Shown here one piece after another: positions 1-8,865 of a stretch of DNA of 64,000 bases. The position numbers and the translations under genes were made by a program. Below the pieces are notes generated by a model. It was not told where the DNA came from, did no database searches, and worked only from the letters and a program-made list of their open reading frames with translations. The stretch covers positions 310,001-374,000 of the forward strand of contig NZ_RBDY01000002.1 of NCBI RefSeq assembly GCF_003626575.1, read 5' to 3'. Every line of letters begins with the position of its first letter. Position 1 is the first letter of the stretch. The stretch comes from Streptomyces radicis (lineage in GTDB: Bacteria > Actinomycetota > Actinomycetes > Streptomycetales > Streptomycetaceae).

Positions 1-2
1 TC

Positions 3-791
3 ACCCTGGACCGCCAGCGCCACATGACGCCCATCTGGGGCCTGGGAACGCCGCGCGAGGGCGAGTTGATCGAGTTCCTGGCCGCCGAGGCGGGGCTCGA
101 GGCGCGCGACGTCCTCGGCTGGGACCTCATGGCGCACAGCGTCGAGCCGCCCGCCTATCTGGGCCGGGGGCGTGAGCTGCTCGCGGGCCCGCGCATGGAC
201 AACCTCATGTCCGTGCACGCCGCCACCGCCGCGCTGACCGCCGCCGCGGCGGGCGAGCCACGCCACATCCCGGTGCTCGCCGCGTTCGACCACGAGGAGA
301 ACGGCAGCACGTCCGACACCGGCGCCGAAGGGCCCCTGCTCGGCACCGTGCTGCACCGCTCCGTGCACGCGCGCGGCGGCGGCTACGAGGAGCGGACCCG
401 CGCCCTTGCCGGGTCGTTCTGCCTGTCATCGGACACCGGCCACGCCGTCCACCCCAACTACCCCGAGCGGCACGACCCCGACCACCACCCCAGGGCGGGC
501 GGCGGCCCGATCCTCAAGGTCAACGTCAACCAGCGCTATGCCACCGAAGGGCGGGGCCGCGCCGAGTTCGCCGCCGCGTGTGAACGGGCTGGCGTGCCCT
601 GGCAGTCGTTCGTGTCCAACAACGCCATGCCGTGCGGCACCACCATCGGGCCCATCACCGCCGCCCGGCACGGCATCGCCACCGTCGACGTCGGCGCCGC
701 GATCCTCTCGATGCACTCGGCGCGCGAGCTGTGCGGGGCGGCCGACCCGTATCTGCTCGCCAACGCGATGACGGCGTTCCTGCTGCCCTGA
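3..791 (+). CDS. M18 family aminopeptidase, C-terminal part (5' end outside window)
   Basis: The reading frame is open from the first bases of the window, so only the C-terminal part of the protein is visible. It shows the M18 metallopeptidase signatures in order: PRMDNL (metal-bridging Asp), DHEENGS (catalytic and metal-binding Glu), SSDTGHAVHPNY (metal ligands) and the terminal TVDVGAAILSMHS motif followed by a RE-containing segment. M18 enzymes are cytosolic dizinc aminopeptidases that remove N-terminal, often acidic, residues from peptides. A Met codon at 24 lies inside the conserved fold and is not the true start. A strong hairpin follows about 125 nt after the stop. Confidence 0.93.
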   Translation, partial: TLDRQRHMTPIWGLGTPREGELIEFLAAEAGLEARDVLGWDLMAHSVEPPAYLGRGRELLAGPRMDNLMSVHAATAALTAAAAGEPRHIPVLAAFDHEENGSTSDTGAEGPLLGTVLHRSVHARGGGYEERTRALAGSFCLSSDTGHAVHPNYPERHDPDHHPRAGGGPILKVNVNQRYATEGRGRAEFAAACERAGVPWQSFVSNNAMPCGTTIGPITAARHGIATVDVGAAILSMHSARELCGAADPYLLANAMTAFLLP

Positions 792-916
792 CGCGGCGTC
801 GGGCCCTCTCTCCTCGCCCTCTCCTCGGCCGTCTCCGTCGCTCTCTCTGTCGCCGATCCGACGACAGCCTGTCACGCTCCCGTGAAACCCGTACGCCATC
901 GTGGAGTTCACGGGGG

Positions 917-950
917 CGGTCGGCACCGCACTGCACGGCGGTGCCGACCG
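917..950. terminator. Hairpin downstream of the aminopeptidase
   Basis: A perfect 13-bp stem (917-929 pairing with 938-950; cggtcggcaccgc) has an 8-nt loop. It lies between the aminopeptidase stop and the next gene on the same strand. It has no U tract, as is usual for actinobacterial terminators. Nothing else is recognised in the 792-1087 gap. Confidence 0.6.
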
Positions 951-1087
951 GCCCCGTCAACCGCACCGCTGGTGGCTGGGGACCGCACCGGCCCCCTAGG
1001 ATTCGTCTCCAGAAGGATTCACCGGCCACGCCCGCGCGGCGTAACGTGTGAACTCCCACCCAGCGACGAACCGCCACGAGGGGTCCC

Positions 1088-1912
1088 GTGACCGTGCACC
1101 CGAGCCTTCAGCCGTCCATCGATGCCTGGACCCACACCATCGAGGCGATATCCGAGCTCGTCTCCTCGCTGGTGGACGGCGAATGGAACCGCCCGACCGA
1201 GTGCCCGGGCTGGTCGATCAGGGACGTGGTCTCCCATGTGATCGGCGGCGAGTGCGAGGCACTCGGCGACCCGCGCCCGATCCACACCCTGCCCCGCGAC
1301 CTGTACCACGTCATCGACGAGACCACCCGCTACCTCGAGGTCCAGGTCGACGTCAGGCGCCACCACACCGGGCCCGAGATGACGAGCGAGCTCGAGTACA
1401 CGATCATCCGCCGCGCCCGCCAGCTGCGGAACGAGCGGCGCAAGCCCGAGGACAACGTCTCCCATCCGCTCTACGGGCAGCTGCCGTTGCACGCGTTCCT
1501 CGACACCCGCGTCTTCGACATCTGGACCCACGAGCAGGACATCCGCCGCGCGCTGCGCAAGCCGGGCGGCCTCGACAGCCCCGCCGCCCACGTGGCGCGC
1601 GACGTGCTGCTCAAGCGGCTGCCCAAGGTGATCGCCGAGGACGCGGGCGCGCCCAAGAAGTCGGCCGTGGTCTTCGACGTCGGCGGCCCGATCGAGTTCC
1701 TGAGGACCGTCCGCGTCGACGAGAACGGCAACGGCACGGTGGACAGCAGCCCTTCGCTCGGCCCGATCGTGACCTTCACCATGGACTGGGAGACGTTCAC
1801 ACGGCTGGCCGCGGGGCGCGCGAAGGCCCGGCGGATCGGTGACAAGGTCAAGATCGAGGGCGACGCCGCGCTGGCCGAGCGGATCCTCGCCAGCTTCACC
1901 CCCGCGCACTGA
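1088..1912 (+). CDS. Mycothiol-dependent maleylpyruvate isomerase-like (DinB/MDMPI fold) protein
   Basis: This 274-aa protein has the N-terminal helical-bundle signature of the TIGR03083/MDMPI family: a segment with W-N-RPTECPGWSIRDVVSHV near residues 34-55, and a second block with LDTRVFDIWTHEQDIRRAL whose His and Asp residues belong to the usual metal site. A C-terminal SCP2-like region follows (VTFTMDWETFTRLAAGR). Members use mycothiol as cofactor or are of unknown substrate; nothing here fixes a substrate. The GTG start follows a gaggggtcc ribosome site. It converges on the downstream kinase gene. Confidence 0.85.
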   Translation: MTVHPSLQPSIDAWTHTIEAISELVSSLVDGEWNRPTECPGWSIRDVVSHVIGGECEALGDPRPIHTLPRDLYHVIDETTRYLEVQVDVRRHHTGPEMTSELEYTIIRRARQLRNERRKPEDNVSHPLYGQLPLHAFLDTRVFDIWTHEQDIRRALRKPGGLDSPAAHVARDVLLKRLPKVIAEDAGAPKKSAVVFDVGGPIEFLRTVRVDENGNGTVDSSPSLGPIVTFTMDWETFTRLAAGRAKARRIGDKVKIEGDAALAERILASFTPAH

Positions 1913-1985
1913 GCGCGCCGGCCGGACGCGCGGGGCCCGCACCCCCGGCCGGTCGCCGGTCAAGCCCTGTCGTCGGTCGGCGTCG

Positions 1986-3665
1986 TCAGTCGGCCAGCGG
2001 CTCGTCGCCGGTGGAGACGGTGAGGACGATGTCCTCCTGCTCCTCGTCGTCGGGGTTGTAGGGCTCGTTGCTCGGCGGGCTCTGCTCGACGACCATGCCC
2101 TCGCCCTTGATGACCTCGTCCTTGTACTGGACCTGCTCGTCGTAGTACCAACCGGCCGCCTGGATGCACGCCTTGACCGAGTCGATGTGGACGTCGTAGA
2201 AGTCGGGCATCGAGATCGCGCCCGGGTACTCGTCCTGGTTCCAGTGCTGCGGGGCGTTGACGCACATGTCCGGGTTGATGACCTGCTCGGGGTCGCCGTC
2301 GACATGGCGGCGCGTCGGCGCGTCGGTCGGCGCGTCGCCGCCCGAACCCCCCTCGGGATCCTCGGTGCCGACAGTCCCGCCCGTGCTCTCCCCGGCCTCC
2401 GCGCCTCCGTCGTCGCCGCCCTGGCTGAGCACCACGACGATCGCCACCGCGGCGACCAGCGCGATCGCCACCACCGCGGCGGTCACCACCATCCACGCGC
2501 TGCGGCCCTCGCCGCCGCCCTGCCCGCCGCCGTTCGAGGTCACCGTCGCGTGCCCCGGGCCGAACGGCGGCGGGGTGCTCGGCGCCCCGCTCTGCGGATA
2601 GCCGTAGCCGCCCGCGGGCGGGGTGGGCGCGTACGGCGACGCGATCGGCGCCCCGGGGGCGGTGCCTGGCGCGGCACCCGGCGGCGTCGGGCCGCCGAAC
2701 TCGGGGAAGACGGCGTGCGAAACGGCCGCCCCGCTGTTCGTCGGCGTCTGCGCGCCCGGCACGATCCGCGGCGCGGTGCCCGTGAGGGACCCGGCGACGC
2801 GCAGGCACTCGGCGCGGAACGTTTCGGCGGAGGGGAAGCGCTCGTTGGGGTTCTTCTTGAGCGCGGTGGCCACCAGGGCGTCCACGGCGGGCGGCACGGC
2901 GGCGTTGATCGACGAGGGCGCGGGCGGCTCCTCCTGCACATGCGCGTAGGCGATGGCGAGCGGGGAGTCCGCGTCGAACGGGAGCCGCCCGGTCAGCAGC
3001 TCGAAGAGCATGACGCCCACCGAGTACAGGTCGGAGCGGGCGTCGACGCCGCGGCCCAGGGCCTGTTCGGGGGAGAGGTACTGCGGGGTGCCGACCACCA
3101 TGCCGGTCTGGGTCATCGCCGTGACGCCCGACTGCATCGCGCGGGCGATGCCGAAGTCCATGACCTTGACGACGTTCCTGCGGTTCAGCATGACGTTGCC
3201 GGGCTTGATGTCCCGGTGGACCAGGCCCATCTCGTGGCTGATGTCGAGCGCGGCCAGCACATCGGCGGTGATCGTCAGCGCCTTGTCGGCGGGCATCGCG
3301 CCGAACTGGGCGATGTCGCGCTCCAACTCGTCGCGCAGCGGCCGACCCTCGACGTACTCCATGACGATGTACGGCACGGGCCCGTCGCCTATCCGGTCCT
3401 CGCCCGTGTCGAAGACGGAGACGATGTTGGTGTGGGAGAGCTTCGCGACCGACTGCGCCTCGCGCTTGAAGCGGTCGCGGAACGCGTCCTCGCGCCCCAG
3501 CTCCGAGTGCATCGTCTTGATCGCGACGTGCCGCTCGAGAACGGTGTCGTAGGCCAGGTGGACCGACGCCATGCCGCCCGTCCCGAGCAGATCCTGCAAG
3601 ACGTAACGGCCGCCCCCCACGGAGCGCCCGCTGTGGTCACCAGGCGGCCGCGCGTGGTCACTCAT
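1986..3665 (-). CDS. Membrane Ser/Thr protein kinase with one PASTA domain
   Basis: A 559-aa Hanks-type kinase. The kinase domain spans about residues 21-290, with glycine-rich loop GTGGMASV, catalytic Lys50, HRDIKPGN at 150 and DFG at 170. A Pro/Gly-rich linker follows, then one transmembrane helix near 391-413, and an extracellular tail whose last ~70 residues (from MPDFYDVH) match a PASTA domain, which in this family senses muropeptides or cell-wall fragments. The ATG at 3665 begins MSDHARPP directly before the kinase domain; the frame stays open further upstream but that extension has no family similarity. It is divergent from the second kinase, sharing a ~220-bp promoter region. Confidence 0.92.
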   Translation of the reverse strand: MSDHARPPGDHSGRSVGGGRYVLQDLLGTGGMASVHLAYDTVLERHVAIKTMHSELGREDAFRDRFKREAQSVAKLSHTNIVSVFDTGEDRIGDGPVPYIVMEYVEGRPLRDELERDIAQFGAMPADKALTITADVLAALDISHEMGLVHRDIKPGNVMLNRRNVVKVMDFGIARAMQSGVTAMTQTGMVVGTPQYLSPEQALGRGVDARSDLYSVGVMLFELLTGRLPFDADSPLAIAYAHVQEEPPAPSSINAAVPPAVDALVATALKKNPNERFPSAETFRAECLRVAGSLTGTAPRIVPGAQTPTNSGAAVSHAVFPEFGGPTPPGAAPGTAPGAPIASPYAPTPPAGGYGYPQSGAPSTPPPFGPGHATVTSNGGGQGGGEGRSAWMVVTAAVVAIALVAAVAIVVVLSQGGDDGGAEAGESTGGTVGTEDPEGGSGGDAPTDAPTRRHVDGDPEQVINPDMCVNAPQHWNQDEYPGAISMPDFYDVHIDSVKACIQAAGWYYDEQVQYKDEVIKGEGMVVEQSPPSNEPYNPDDEEQEDIVLTVSTGDEPLAD

Positions 3666-3889
3666 CCGACTGTTCCCCCTAGGCGACGTCCTGCCTGTGC
3701 GCCGGTCCCGAGCACAGGTCCACGCCGCGCATAATACGGACCCGGTTGTCCGCCTCAAGTCTGCCGCAGCGTCCAGGCACGTCAAGCACGTTGTCCTTTC
3801 CGTGACCGGCCCCCGAGGGCCCAACTTGTCAGTGTGCCCTCCGAACGGGTTTGATGGCCGGGGGAGCAGGCGACTACCGGCGAGGATCG

Positions 3890-5503
3890 ATGGCACAGGA
3901 CCAGGGCCCCAGGGGCCCCGGCGACGAGGAGTCCGGAGCCGGCGGCGAAGGGCCCGACTCCCCGGAGCGCTGGGGGAACAACGGCCTGGTCGGCGACGGC
4001 CGTTACCGGCTGACCCACCGCCTGGGCCGCGGCGGCATGGCCGAGGTCTTCGCCGCCGAGGACGTCCGCCTCGGGCGGACCGTCGCGGTCAAGCTGCTCC
4101 GCTCCGACCTGGCGCAGGACCCCGTCTCCAAGGCCCGCTTCACGCGCGAGGCCCAGTCGGTCGCCGGGCTCAACCACCACGCGGTCGTCGCGGTCTACGA
4201 CTCGGGCGAGGAGCCCGTCGGCACGAGCCTCGTCCCCTACATCGTGATGGAGCTGGTCGACGGCAAGACGATCAGGGACCTGCTGATCGACGCCGAAGGC
4301 CCGCCCGCGACCCAGGCGTTGATCATCGTCTCGGGCGTCCTGGAGGCCCTGGCCTACAGCCACCACCACGGCATCGTGCACCGGGACATCAAGCCCGCGA
4401 ACGTCATCATCACCGACACCGGCACGGTCAAGGTGATGGACTTCGGCATCGCCCGCGCGCTGCACGGCGCCGCGCAGACCATGACCCAGACCGGCATGGT
4501 GATGGGCACCCCGCAGTACCTCTCCCCCGAGCAGGCGCTGGGCAAGCCGATCGACACCAGGTCCGACCTGTACGCCGTGGGCTGCCTGCTGTTCGAGCTG
4601 CTGACGCTGCGCCCGCCGTTCATCGGCGAGAGCCCGCTCGCCGTGGTGTACCAGCATGTCCAGGACATGCCGCGGCTGCCGTCCGAGCTGTCGCCGAGCG
4701 CGCCGCCCGAGCTCGACGGGCTGGTGATGCGTTCGCTGGCCAAGGACCCGGACGACCGCTTCCAGTCGGCCGAGGAGATGCGCGGGCTCGTCCAGTACGC
4801 GCTGCGGATGCTGGAGGAGCACGGCGGCCACACCGCGGGCCTGTGGAACACCGGCTCGGTCACCGGTGGCGCCACGCCGCCCATGGGCACCGCGGGCACG
4901 GCGGGCGCGGGCGTCACCGCGGCGACCCGGATGGGCGCGACGGGCCAGTACCCCGCGCCGATGACGCTGGGCGGCCCGGGCGGCGGCGACCCCGACGACG
5001 GTTACAGGGCCGAGGGCAGGGGGCGGCGCGGCCGGATGCTGCTCGTGGCCCTGCTCGCGGTGGTCGCCATCGGCACCGGCGTGCTCATCGCCGCGAACCT
5101 CGGCGGCGGCGACACGGACGACCAGTCGCCCGGCGGCTCGGAGACGAGCGAGAGCGTGGAGCCGAGCGACGACGCGTCGCGGCCCGAGCCGAGCGAGACC
5201 GAGGGCAGCGAGGCGCCGACCGACGAGGACGACGACTGGTCCCCGCCGCACGACGACGACGGCGACCCGACCGAGACGGGCTCGGAGACGCCGTCCGAGA
5301 GCGAGTCGGAGGAGCCGAGCTCGCCCGAGGAGCCCACGGAGCCCGAGGAGCCCACCGAGCCGACCGACCCGGAGGAGCCCACCGAGCCCGAGGAGCCCAC
5401 CGAGCCGACCGACCCGGAGGACCCGGGCGACCCGGGCGGCCCCGGCGGCGACATCGAGGGGCCCGAGGGCGGCATCGACACCACGACGGGGCTGGGTGGC
5501 TGA
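3890..5503 (+). CDS. Membrane Ser/Thr protein kinase with acidic Pro/Glu/Thr-rich extracellular tail
   Basis: A 537-aa Hanks-type kinase with glycine loop GRGGMAEV, Lys68, HRDIKPAN at 164 and DFG at 184. One transmembrane helix lies at about 383-405. The exterior tail is very acidic and low in complexity, with repeated EEPTEP/TDP units and no PASTA domain. The ATG at 3890 (MAQDQGP) follows a gcgagg ribosome site and matches where the conserved sequence begins; earlier TTG/ATG codons at 3851/3854 are alternatives. Its 3' end overlaps the phosphotransferase gene by 8 nt, so the two are probably co-transcribed. The extracellular ligand, if any, is unknown. Confidence 0.9.
   Translation: MAQDQGPRGPGDEESGAGGEGPDSPERWGNNGLVGDGRYRLTHRLGRGGMAEVFAAEDVRLGRTVAVKLLRSDLAQDPVSKARFTREAQSVAGLNHHAVVAVYDSGEEPVGTSLVPYIVMELVDGKTIRDLLIDAEGPPATQALIIVSGVLEALAYSHHHGIVHRDIKPANVIITDTGTVKVMDFGIARALHGAAQTMTQTGMVMGTPQYLSPEQALGKPIDTRSDLYAVGCLLFELLTLRPPFIGESPLAVVYQHVQDMPRLPSELSPSAPPELDGLVMRSLAKDPDDRFQSAEEMRGLVQYALRMLEEHGGHTAGLWNTGSVTGGATPPMGTAGTAGAGVTAATRMGATGQYPAPMTLGGPGGGDPDDGYRAEGRGRRGRMLLVALLAVVAIGTGVLIAANLGGGDTDDQSPGGSETSESVEPSDDASRPEPSETEGSEAPTDEDDDWSPPHDDDGDPTETGSETPSESESEEPSSPEEPTEPEEPTEPTDPEEPTEPEEPTEPTDPEDPGDPGGPGGDIEGPEGGIDTTTGLGG
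5327..5416 (+). repeat. 45-bp in-gene tandem repeat (2 copies)
   Basis: Two 45-bp units, 5327-5371 and 5372-5416, differ at one base. They encode 15 residues each, built from EEPTEPEEPTEPTDP, in the external tail of the second kinase. The unit is in frame, so copy-number change would alter tail length without breaking the gene. Confidence 0.9.
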
Positions 5504-6533
5504 CCCGGCGACCGCGCTCTCCCCGCGTACGCTGCACCACCTGCTGCGCCGCTACGGCGTGGGCGAGCCCGTCGCGTGCGCGCGCGTCGCCGAGGGGCTG
5601 CTCAACCACGGCTACCGGCTGGCCACCACACGCGGCCACTTCTTCCTCAAGCACCACATCGGCGGCGACCCCGAGACCGTGATACCCCTGGTCGCCCAGC
5701 ACCGCGCCACCGCCGAGCTCGCGGCGCTCGGCCTGCCCGTCGCGCCGCCGCTCGCCGACCGCGAGGGCCGCACCGTCGCCGTCCACGGCGGGCGCTGCTA
5801 CGCCCTGCACCCCTGGGTCGAGGGCCGCCACCGTGACGGCCGCCAGCTCAACGGGGGCCAGAGCCGCCGCCTCGGCGCGCTCCTCGGGCGCGTGCACCGG
5901 GCGCTCGAGATCGTGATAGCGCGCTCGCCCATGCGGCGCGCGCCCGCGTATGACGCGGCGACGCCCACGCACACCGACGCCGTGATCGACCTGCTGCTCT
6001 CCCGCGTCCGCGGCCTGGCGCGGCGCAGCTGCTTCGACGAGCTGGCCGAGCACCGGCTGCTCGAACGCCGCGCGCTGCTGCGGGACCTCGCCCATCTGCG
6101 GCCAGGGGCCGAGGAGGTGCCCGCGCGCGGCTGGGTGCACGGCGACTTCCACCCGCTCAACCTGCTTTACCGCGCCGAGGGGCCCGTGGAGCCCGTGGCC
6201 ATCGTGGACTGGGACCGCCTGGGCGTGCGCCCCCGCGCGGAGGAGACGGTGCGCGCCGCCGTGATCTTCTATCTGCTCCCCGACGGCAGCCTCGAGCTGG
6301 CGAAGATCCGGGCGTACGCCCGCGCGTACCGCGAGGCGACGGGCGCGTCCCCCGCCGAACTGGCCGCGGCCGTGCGCCGGGTGTGGTGGGAGCGGCTGAA
6401 CGACTTCTGGATGCTGCGCTGGCACTACGAACGCGGCGACCTCCGCCCCGACCCGCAGTTCCCCGCCGCGGCCGCCCTGGTGGTGTGGTGGACGCGCAAC
6501 GCCCGCGCGGTCACGGATGCGTTCTGCGAGTAG
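5496..6533 (+). CDS. Aminoglycoside phosphotransferase-fold kinase (homoserine kinase/CotS-like)
   Basis: A 345-aa protein with the phosphotransferase-fold catalytic loop HGDFHPLNLL followed by the metal-binding VDWD motif about 25 residues later, plus an N-terminal nucleotide-binding lobe (FFLKHH). Members phosphorylate hydroxyls of small molecules; substrate cannot be told from sequence. The GTG start overlaps the kinase stop by 8 nt, indicating translational coupling with the upstream Ser/Thr kinase. Confidence 0.85.
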   Translation: MADPATALSPRTLHHLLRRYGVGEPVACARVAEGLLNHGYRLATTRGHFFLKHHIGGDPETVIPLVAQHRATAELAALGLPVAPPLADREGRTVAVHGGRCYALHPWVEGRHRDGRQLNGGQSRRLGALLGRVHRALEIVIARSPMRRAPAYDAATPTHTDAVIDLLLSRVRGLARRSCFDELAEHRLLERRALLRDLAHLRPGAEEVPARGWVHGDFHPLNLLYRAEGPVEPVAIVDWDRLGVRPRAEETVRAAVIFYLLPDGSLELAKIRAYARAYREATGASPAELAAAVRRVWWERLNDFWMLRWHYERGDLRPDPQFPAAAALVVWWTRNARAVTDAFCE

Positions 6534-6627
6534 CCCCGTCCGGGCGGACTTCGGGGAGCCGGACAGCAGCTCGCGGACCGGGCGCACCTCCCTGGGGGCA
6601 CCTCCCGGACGACGCGCCGGACAGGCG

Positions 6628-7296
6628 CTACGCGGAGAAGCGGCGGCGTTCGGCCTGGTGGCGGGCCACGTACGCGGCGGCCTGCGAGCGGCGTTCCATG
6701 CCCAGCTTGGCCAGCACGCTCGACACATAGTTCTTGACGGTCTTCTCGGCGAGGTGCAGCCGCTCGCCGATCGCGCGGTTGGTCAGGCCGTCCCCGATGA
6801 GGTCGAGGATGCGGCGCTCCTGGTCGGTGAGCTGGGACAGCCGCTCGTCGCCCTCGCCCGGGCCGCCGCGCAGCCTGGCCAGCACGCGCCGCGTGGCGTC
6901 GGGGTCGAGCAGCGACCTGCCCGCGGCCACGTCCCGCACGGCGGAGAGGAGCTCGGTGCCGCGGATCGCCTTGAGGACATAGCCGGACGCGCCCGCGACG
7001 ATCGCGTCGAACAGCGCCTCGTCGTCGGCGTACGACGTCAGCATCAGACACTTGATCGACTCGTCCCGCGCACGGATGTCGCGGCACACCTCGACGCCGT
7101 TGCCGTCGGGGAGCCTGACGTCGAGCACGGCGACGTCGGGGCGGGCCGGGGGGATGCGGGCGATGCCGTCCGCCGCGGTCCCGGCCTCGCCGACGACCTC
7201 GATGTCCGGCTCCCCGACGAGGAGTTCGCGCACTCCGCGGCGGACGACCTCGTGGTCATCGAGGAGGAATACGGTGATTTTTCCCTCTTCGGACAC
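6628..7296 (-). CDS. NarL/LuxR-type response regulator, DevR-like
   Basis: A 222-aa two-domain response regulator. The receiver domain has acidic pair D13/D14, phosphoacceptor D59 (VLDVRLPDG), T87 and K109. A linker follows, then a LuxR-type helix-turn-helix ([20 protein letters not shown]...[17 protein letters not shown]). It resembles the DevR/DosR group that controls dormancy or hypoxia genes in mycobacteria. No sensor kinase is adjacent. The GTG at 7296 ([16 protein letters not shown]) places the start just before the receiver fold; the upstream in-frame extension is not family-like. It is divergent from the dehydrogenase operon. Confidence 0.9.
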   Translation of the reverse strand: MSEEGKITVFLLDDHEVVRRGVRELLVGEPDIEVVGEAGTAADGIARIPPARPDVAVLDVRLPDGNGVEVCRDIRARDESIKCLMLTSYADDEALFDAIVAGASGYVLKAIRGTELLSAVRDVAAGRSLLDPDATRRVLARLRGGPGEGDERLSQLTDQERRILDLIGDGLTNRAIGERLHLAEKTVKNYVSSVLAKLGMERRSQAAAYVARHQAERRRFSA

Positions 7297-7426
7297 GGGG
7301 TCAGTCTCACACAGGAGCGGCTTCCGCGCGCTGCCGCACTCTTCCCGTGCCCTGGTTGGCCGGGTTAACGTGCAGGTGTTCTCGGGCCCTGCGAGGCTGG
7401 GACAAGCACCACGAGGCACGCCGTCC

Positions 7427-7454
7427 CCAAGTACTTGGATTTCCAGGTAAATCC
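7427..7454. promoter_or_regulatory. Nested palindromes upstream of dehydrogenase operon 1
   Basis: A perfect 12-bp palindrome ccaagtacttgg (7427-7438) overlaps an inverted repeat ggattt-6-aaatcc (7437-7454), about 200 bp before the E1alpha start. Such a paired arrangement is typical of repressor operators. The remaining 7297-7652 spacer shows no gene. Confidence 0.45.
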
Positions 7455-7652
7455 GCAGGTCAGGGGCGCTTTCACGGCTTGTGGACCCACTGGGTACCGT
7501 GCTCTTATGGGGCCGTCGACAGGGACGAGAGCGGGAGCCATGACCGACCGGTCACCTCCGCGGCGCACACACCCCCGTGCGCCGCACGTGACCGGACCGG
7601 CCGCACTGGTCACCCGGTGGACCCCGGGGGCCGGACCGACGGAGGAGCACGA

Positions 7653-8864
7653 GTGACCGTGGAAAGCACCGCCGCGCGCGGGAAGCCACGCCGCGCCGCG
7701 GCACAGAGGACGGCCGCGAAGAAGACGGGCACCAAGCAGGCCGCGAAGACGGCCGCGGCCCCCGGGACGGCACAGGCGGGACAGTCGGCGCAGGCGCCCG
7801 AGATGGTGCAGCTGCTGACGCCCGAGGGCGAGCGGGTCGAGCACCCGGACTACGCCGTGGAGACCACCCCGGGGCAACTGCGCGATCTCTACCGGGACAT
7901 GGTCCTCACCCGCCGTTTCGACGCGGAGGCCACGGCGTTGCAGCGCCAGGGCGAGCTCGGCCTGTGGCCCTCGCTGCTCGGCCAGGAGGCCGCGCAGATC
8001 GGCTCGGGGCGCGCGCTGCGCGACTCCGACTACGTCTTCCCGACCTACCGCGAGCACGGCGTCGCCTGGTGCCGCGGGGTGGACCCGACGCTGCTGCTCG
8101 GGATGTTCCGCGGCGTGAACCACGGCGGCTGGGACCCCAACAGCAACAACTTCCACCTCTACACCATCGTCATCGGCGCCCAGACCCTGCACGCCACGGG
8201 CTACGCGATGGGCGTGGCCAAGGACGGCGCGGACACGGCCGTGGTCGCGTACTTCGGCGACGGCGCGTCGAGCCAGGGCGACGTGGCGGAGGCGTTCACG
8301 TTCGCCGCCGTGTACAACGCCCCCGTGGTCTTCTTCTGCCAGAACAACCAGTGGGCCATCTCCGAGCCCATCGAGCGCCAGACCCGGGTGCCGCTCTACC
8401 AGCGCGCCGCGGGCTACGGCTTCCCCGGTATCCGCGTGGACGGGAACGACGTCCTCGCCGTCCTCGCCGTGACGCGCGCCGCCGCCGAGCACGCCCGCAC
8501 GGGGCAGGGGCCGACGCTGGTGGAGGCGTTCACCTACCGGATGGGCGCGCACACCACGTCGGACGACCCCACGCGCTACCGCGACAAGGAGGAGCTGGCG
8601 GCGTGGGAGGGCAAGGACCCGATATTGCGTCTGCGGCGGCTGCTCGAGCGGGAGAGCGCGGCGGACGAGGCGTTCTTCGCCGACCTCGACGCGGAGAGCG
8701 ACGCGCTCGCCAAGCGCGTGCGGGAGTCCATCCGCACCATGCCCGACCCTGATGGCATGGCCATGTTCGAGCACACCTACGCCGACGGCCACACGCTGGT
8801 GGACGAGGAGCGCGCCCAGTACGCGACCTATCTGGCGTCCTTCGCCGATCACGAGGGGAACTGA
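7653..8864 (+). CDS. 2-oxoacid dehydrogenase E1 component, alpha subunit (operon 1)
   Basis: A 403-aa TPP-dependent E1alpha. The TPP motif is seen as GDGASSQGD ... NNQWA. This subunit pairs with E1beta to decarboxylate a 2-oxoacid and reductively acylate the lipoyl group of E2. The N-terminus is an Ala/Lys-rich extension of about 55 residues. GTG at 7653 follows a clear ggaggag ribosome site at 5 nt; the frame is open farther upstream but carries no family sequence. Gene order E1alpha-E1beta-E2 next to a DevR-like regulator resembles the Streptomyces bkd cluster 1. Substrate is probably branched-chain keto acids; pyruvate cannot be excluded. Confidence 0.92.
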   Translation: MTVESTAARGKPRRAAAQRTAAKKTGTKQAAKTAAAPGTAQAGQSAQAPEMVQLLTPEGERVEHPDYAVETTPGQLRDLYRDMVLTRRFDAEATALQRQGELGLWPSLLGQEAAQIGSGRALRDSDYVFPTYREHGVAWCRGVDPTLLLGMFRGVNHGGWDPNSNNFHLYTIVIGAQTLHATGYAMGVAKDGADTAVVAYFGDGASSQGDVAEAFTFAAVYNAPVVFFCQNNQWAISEPIERQTRVPLYQRAAGYGFPGIRVDGNDVLAVLAVTRAAAEHARTGQGPTLVEAFTYRMGAHTTSDDPTRYRDKEELAAWEGKDPILRLRRLLERESAADEAFFADLDAESDALAKRVRESIRTMPDPDGMAMFEHTYADGHTLVDEERAQYATYLASFADHEGN

Positions 8865-8865
8865 C

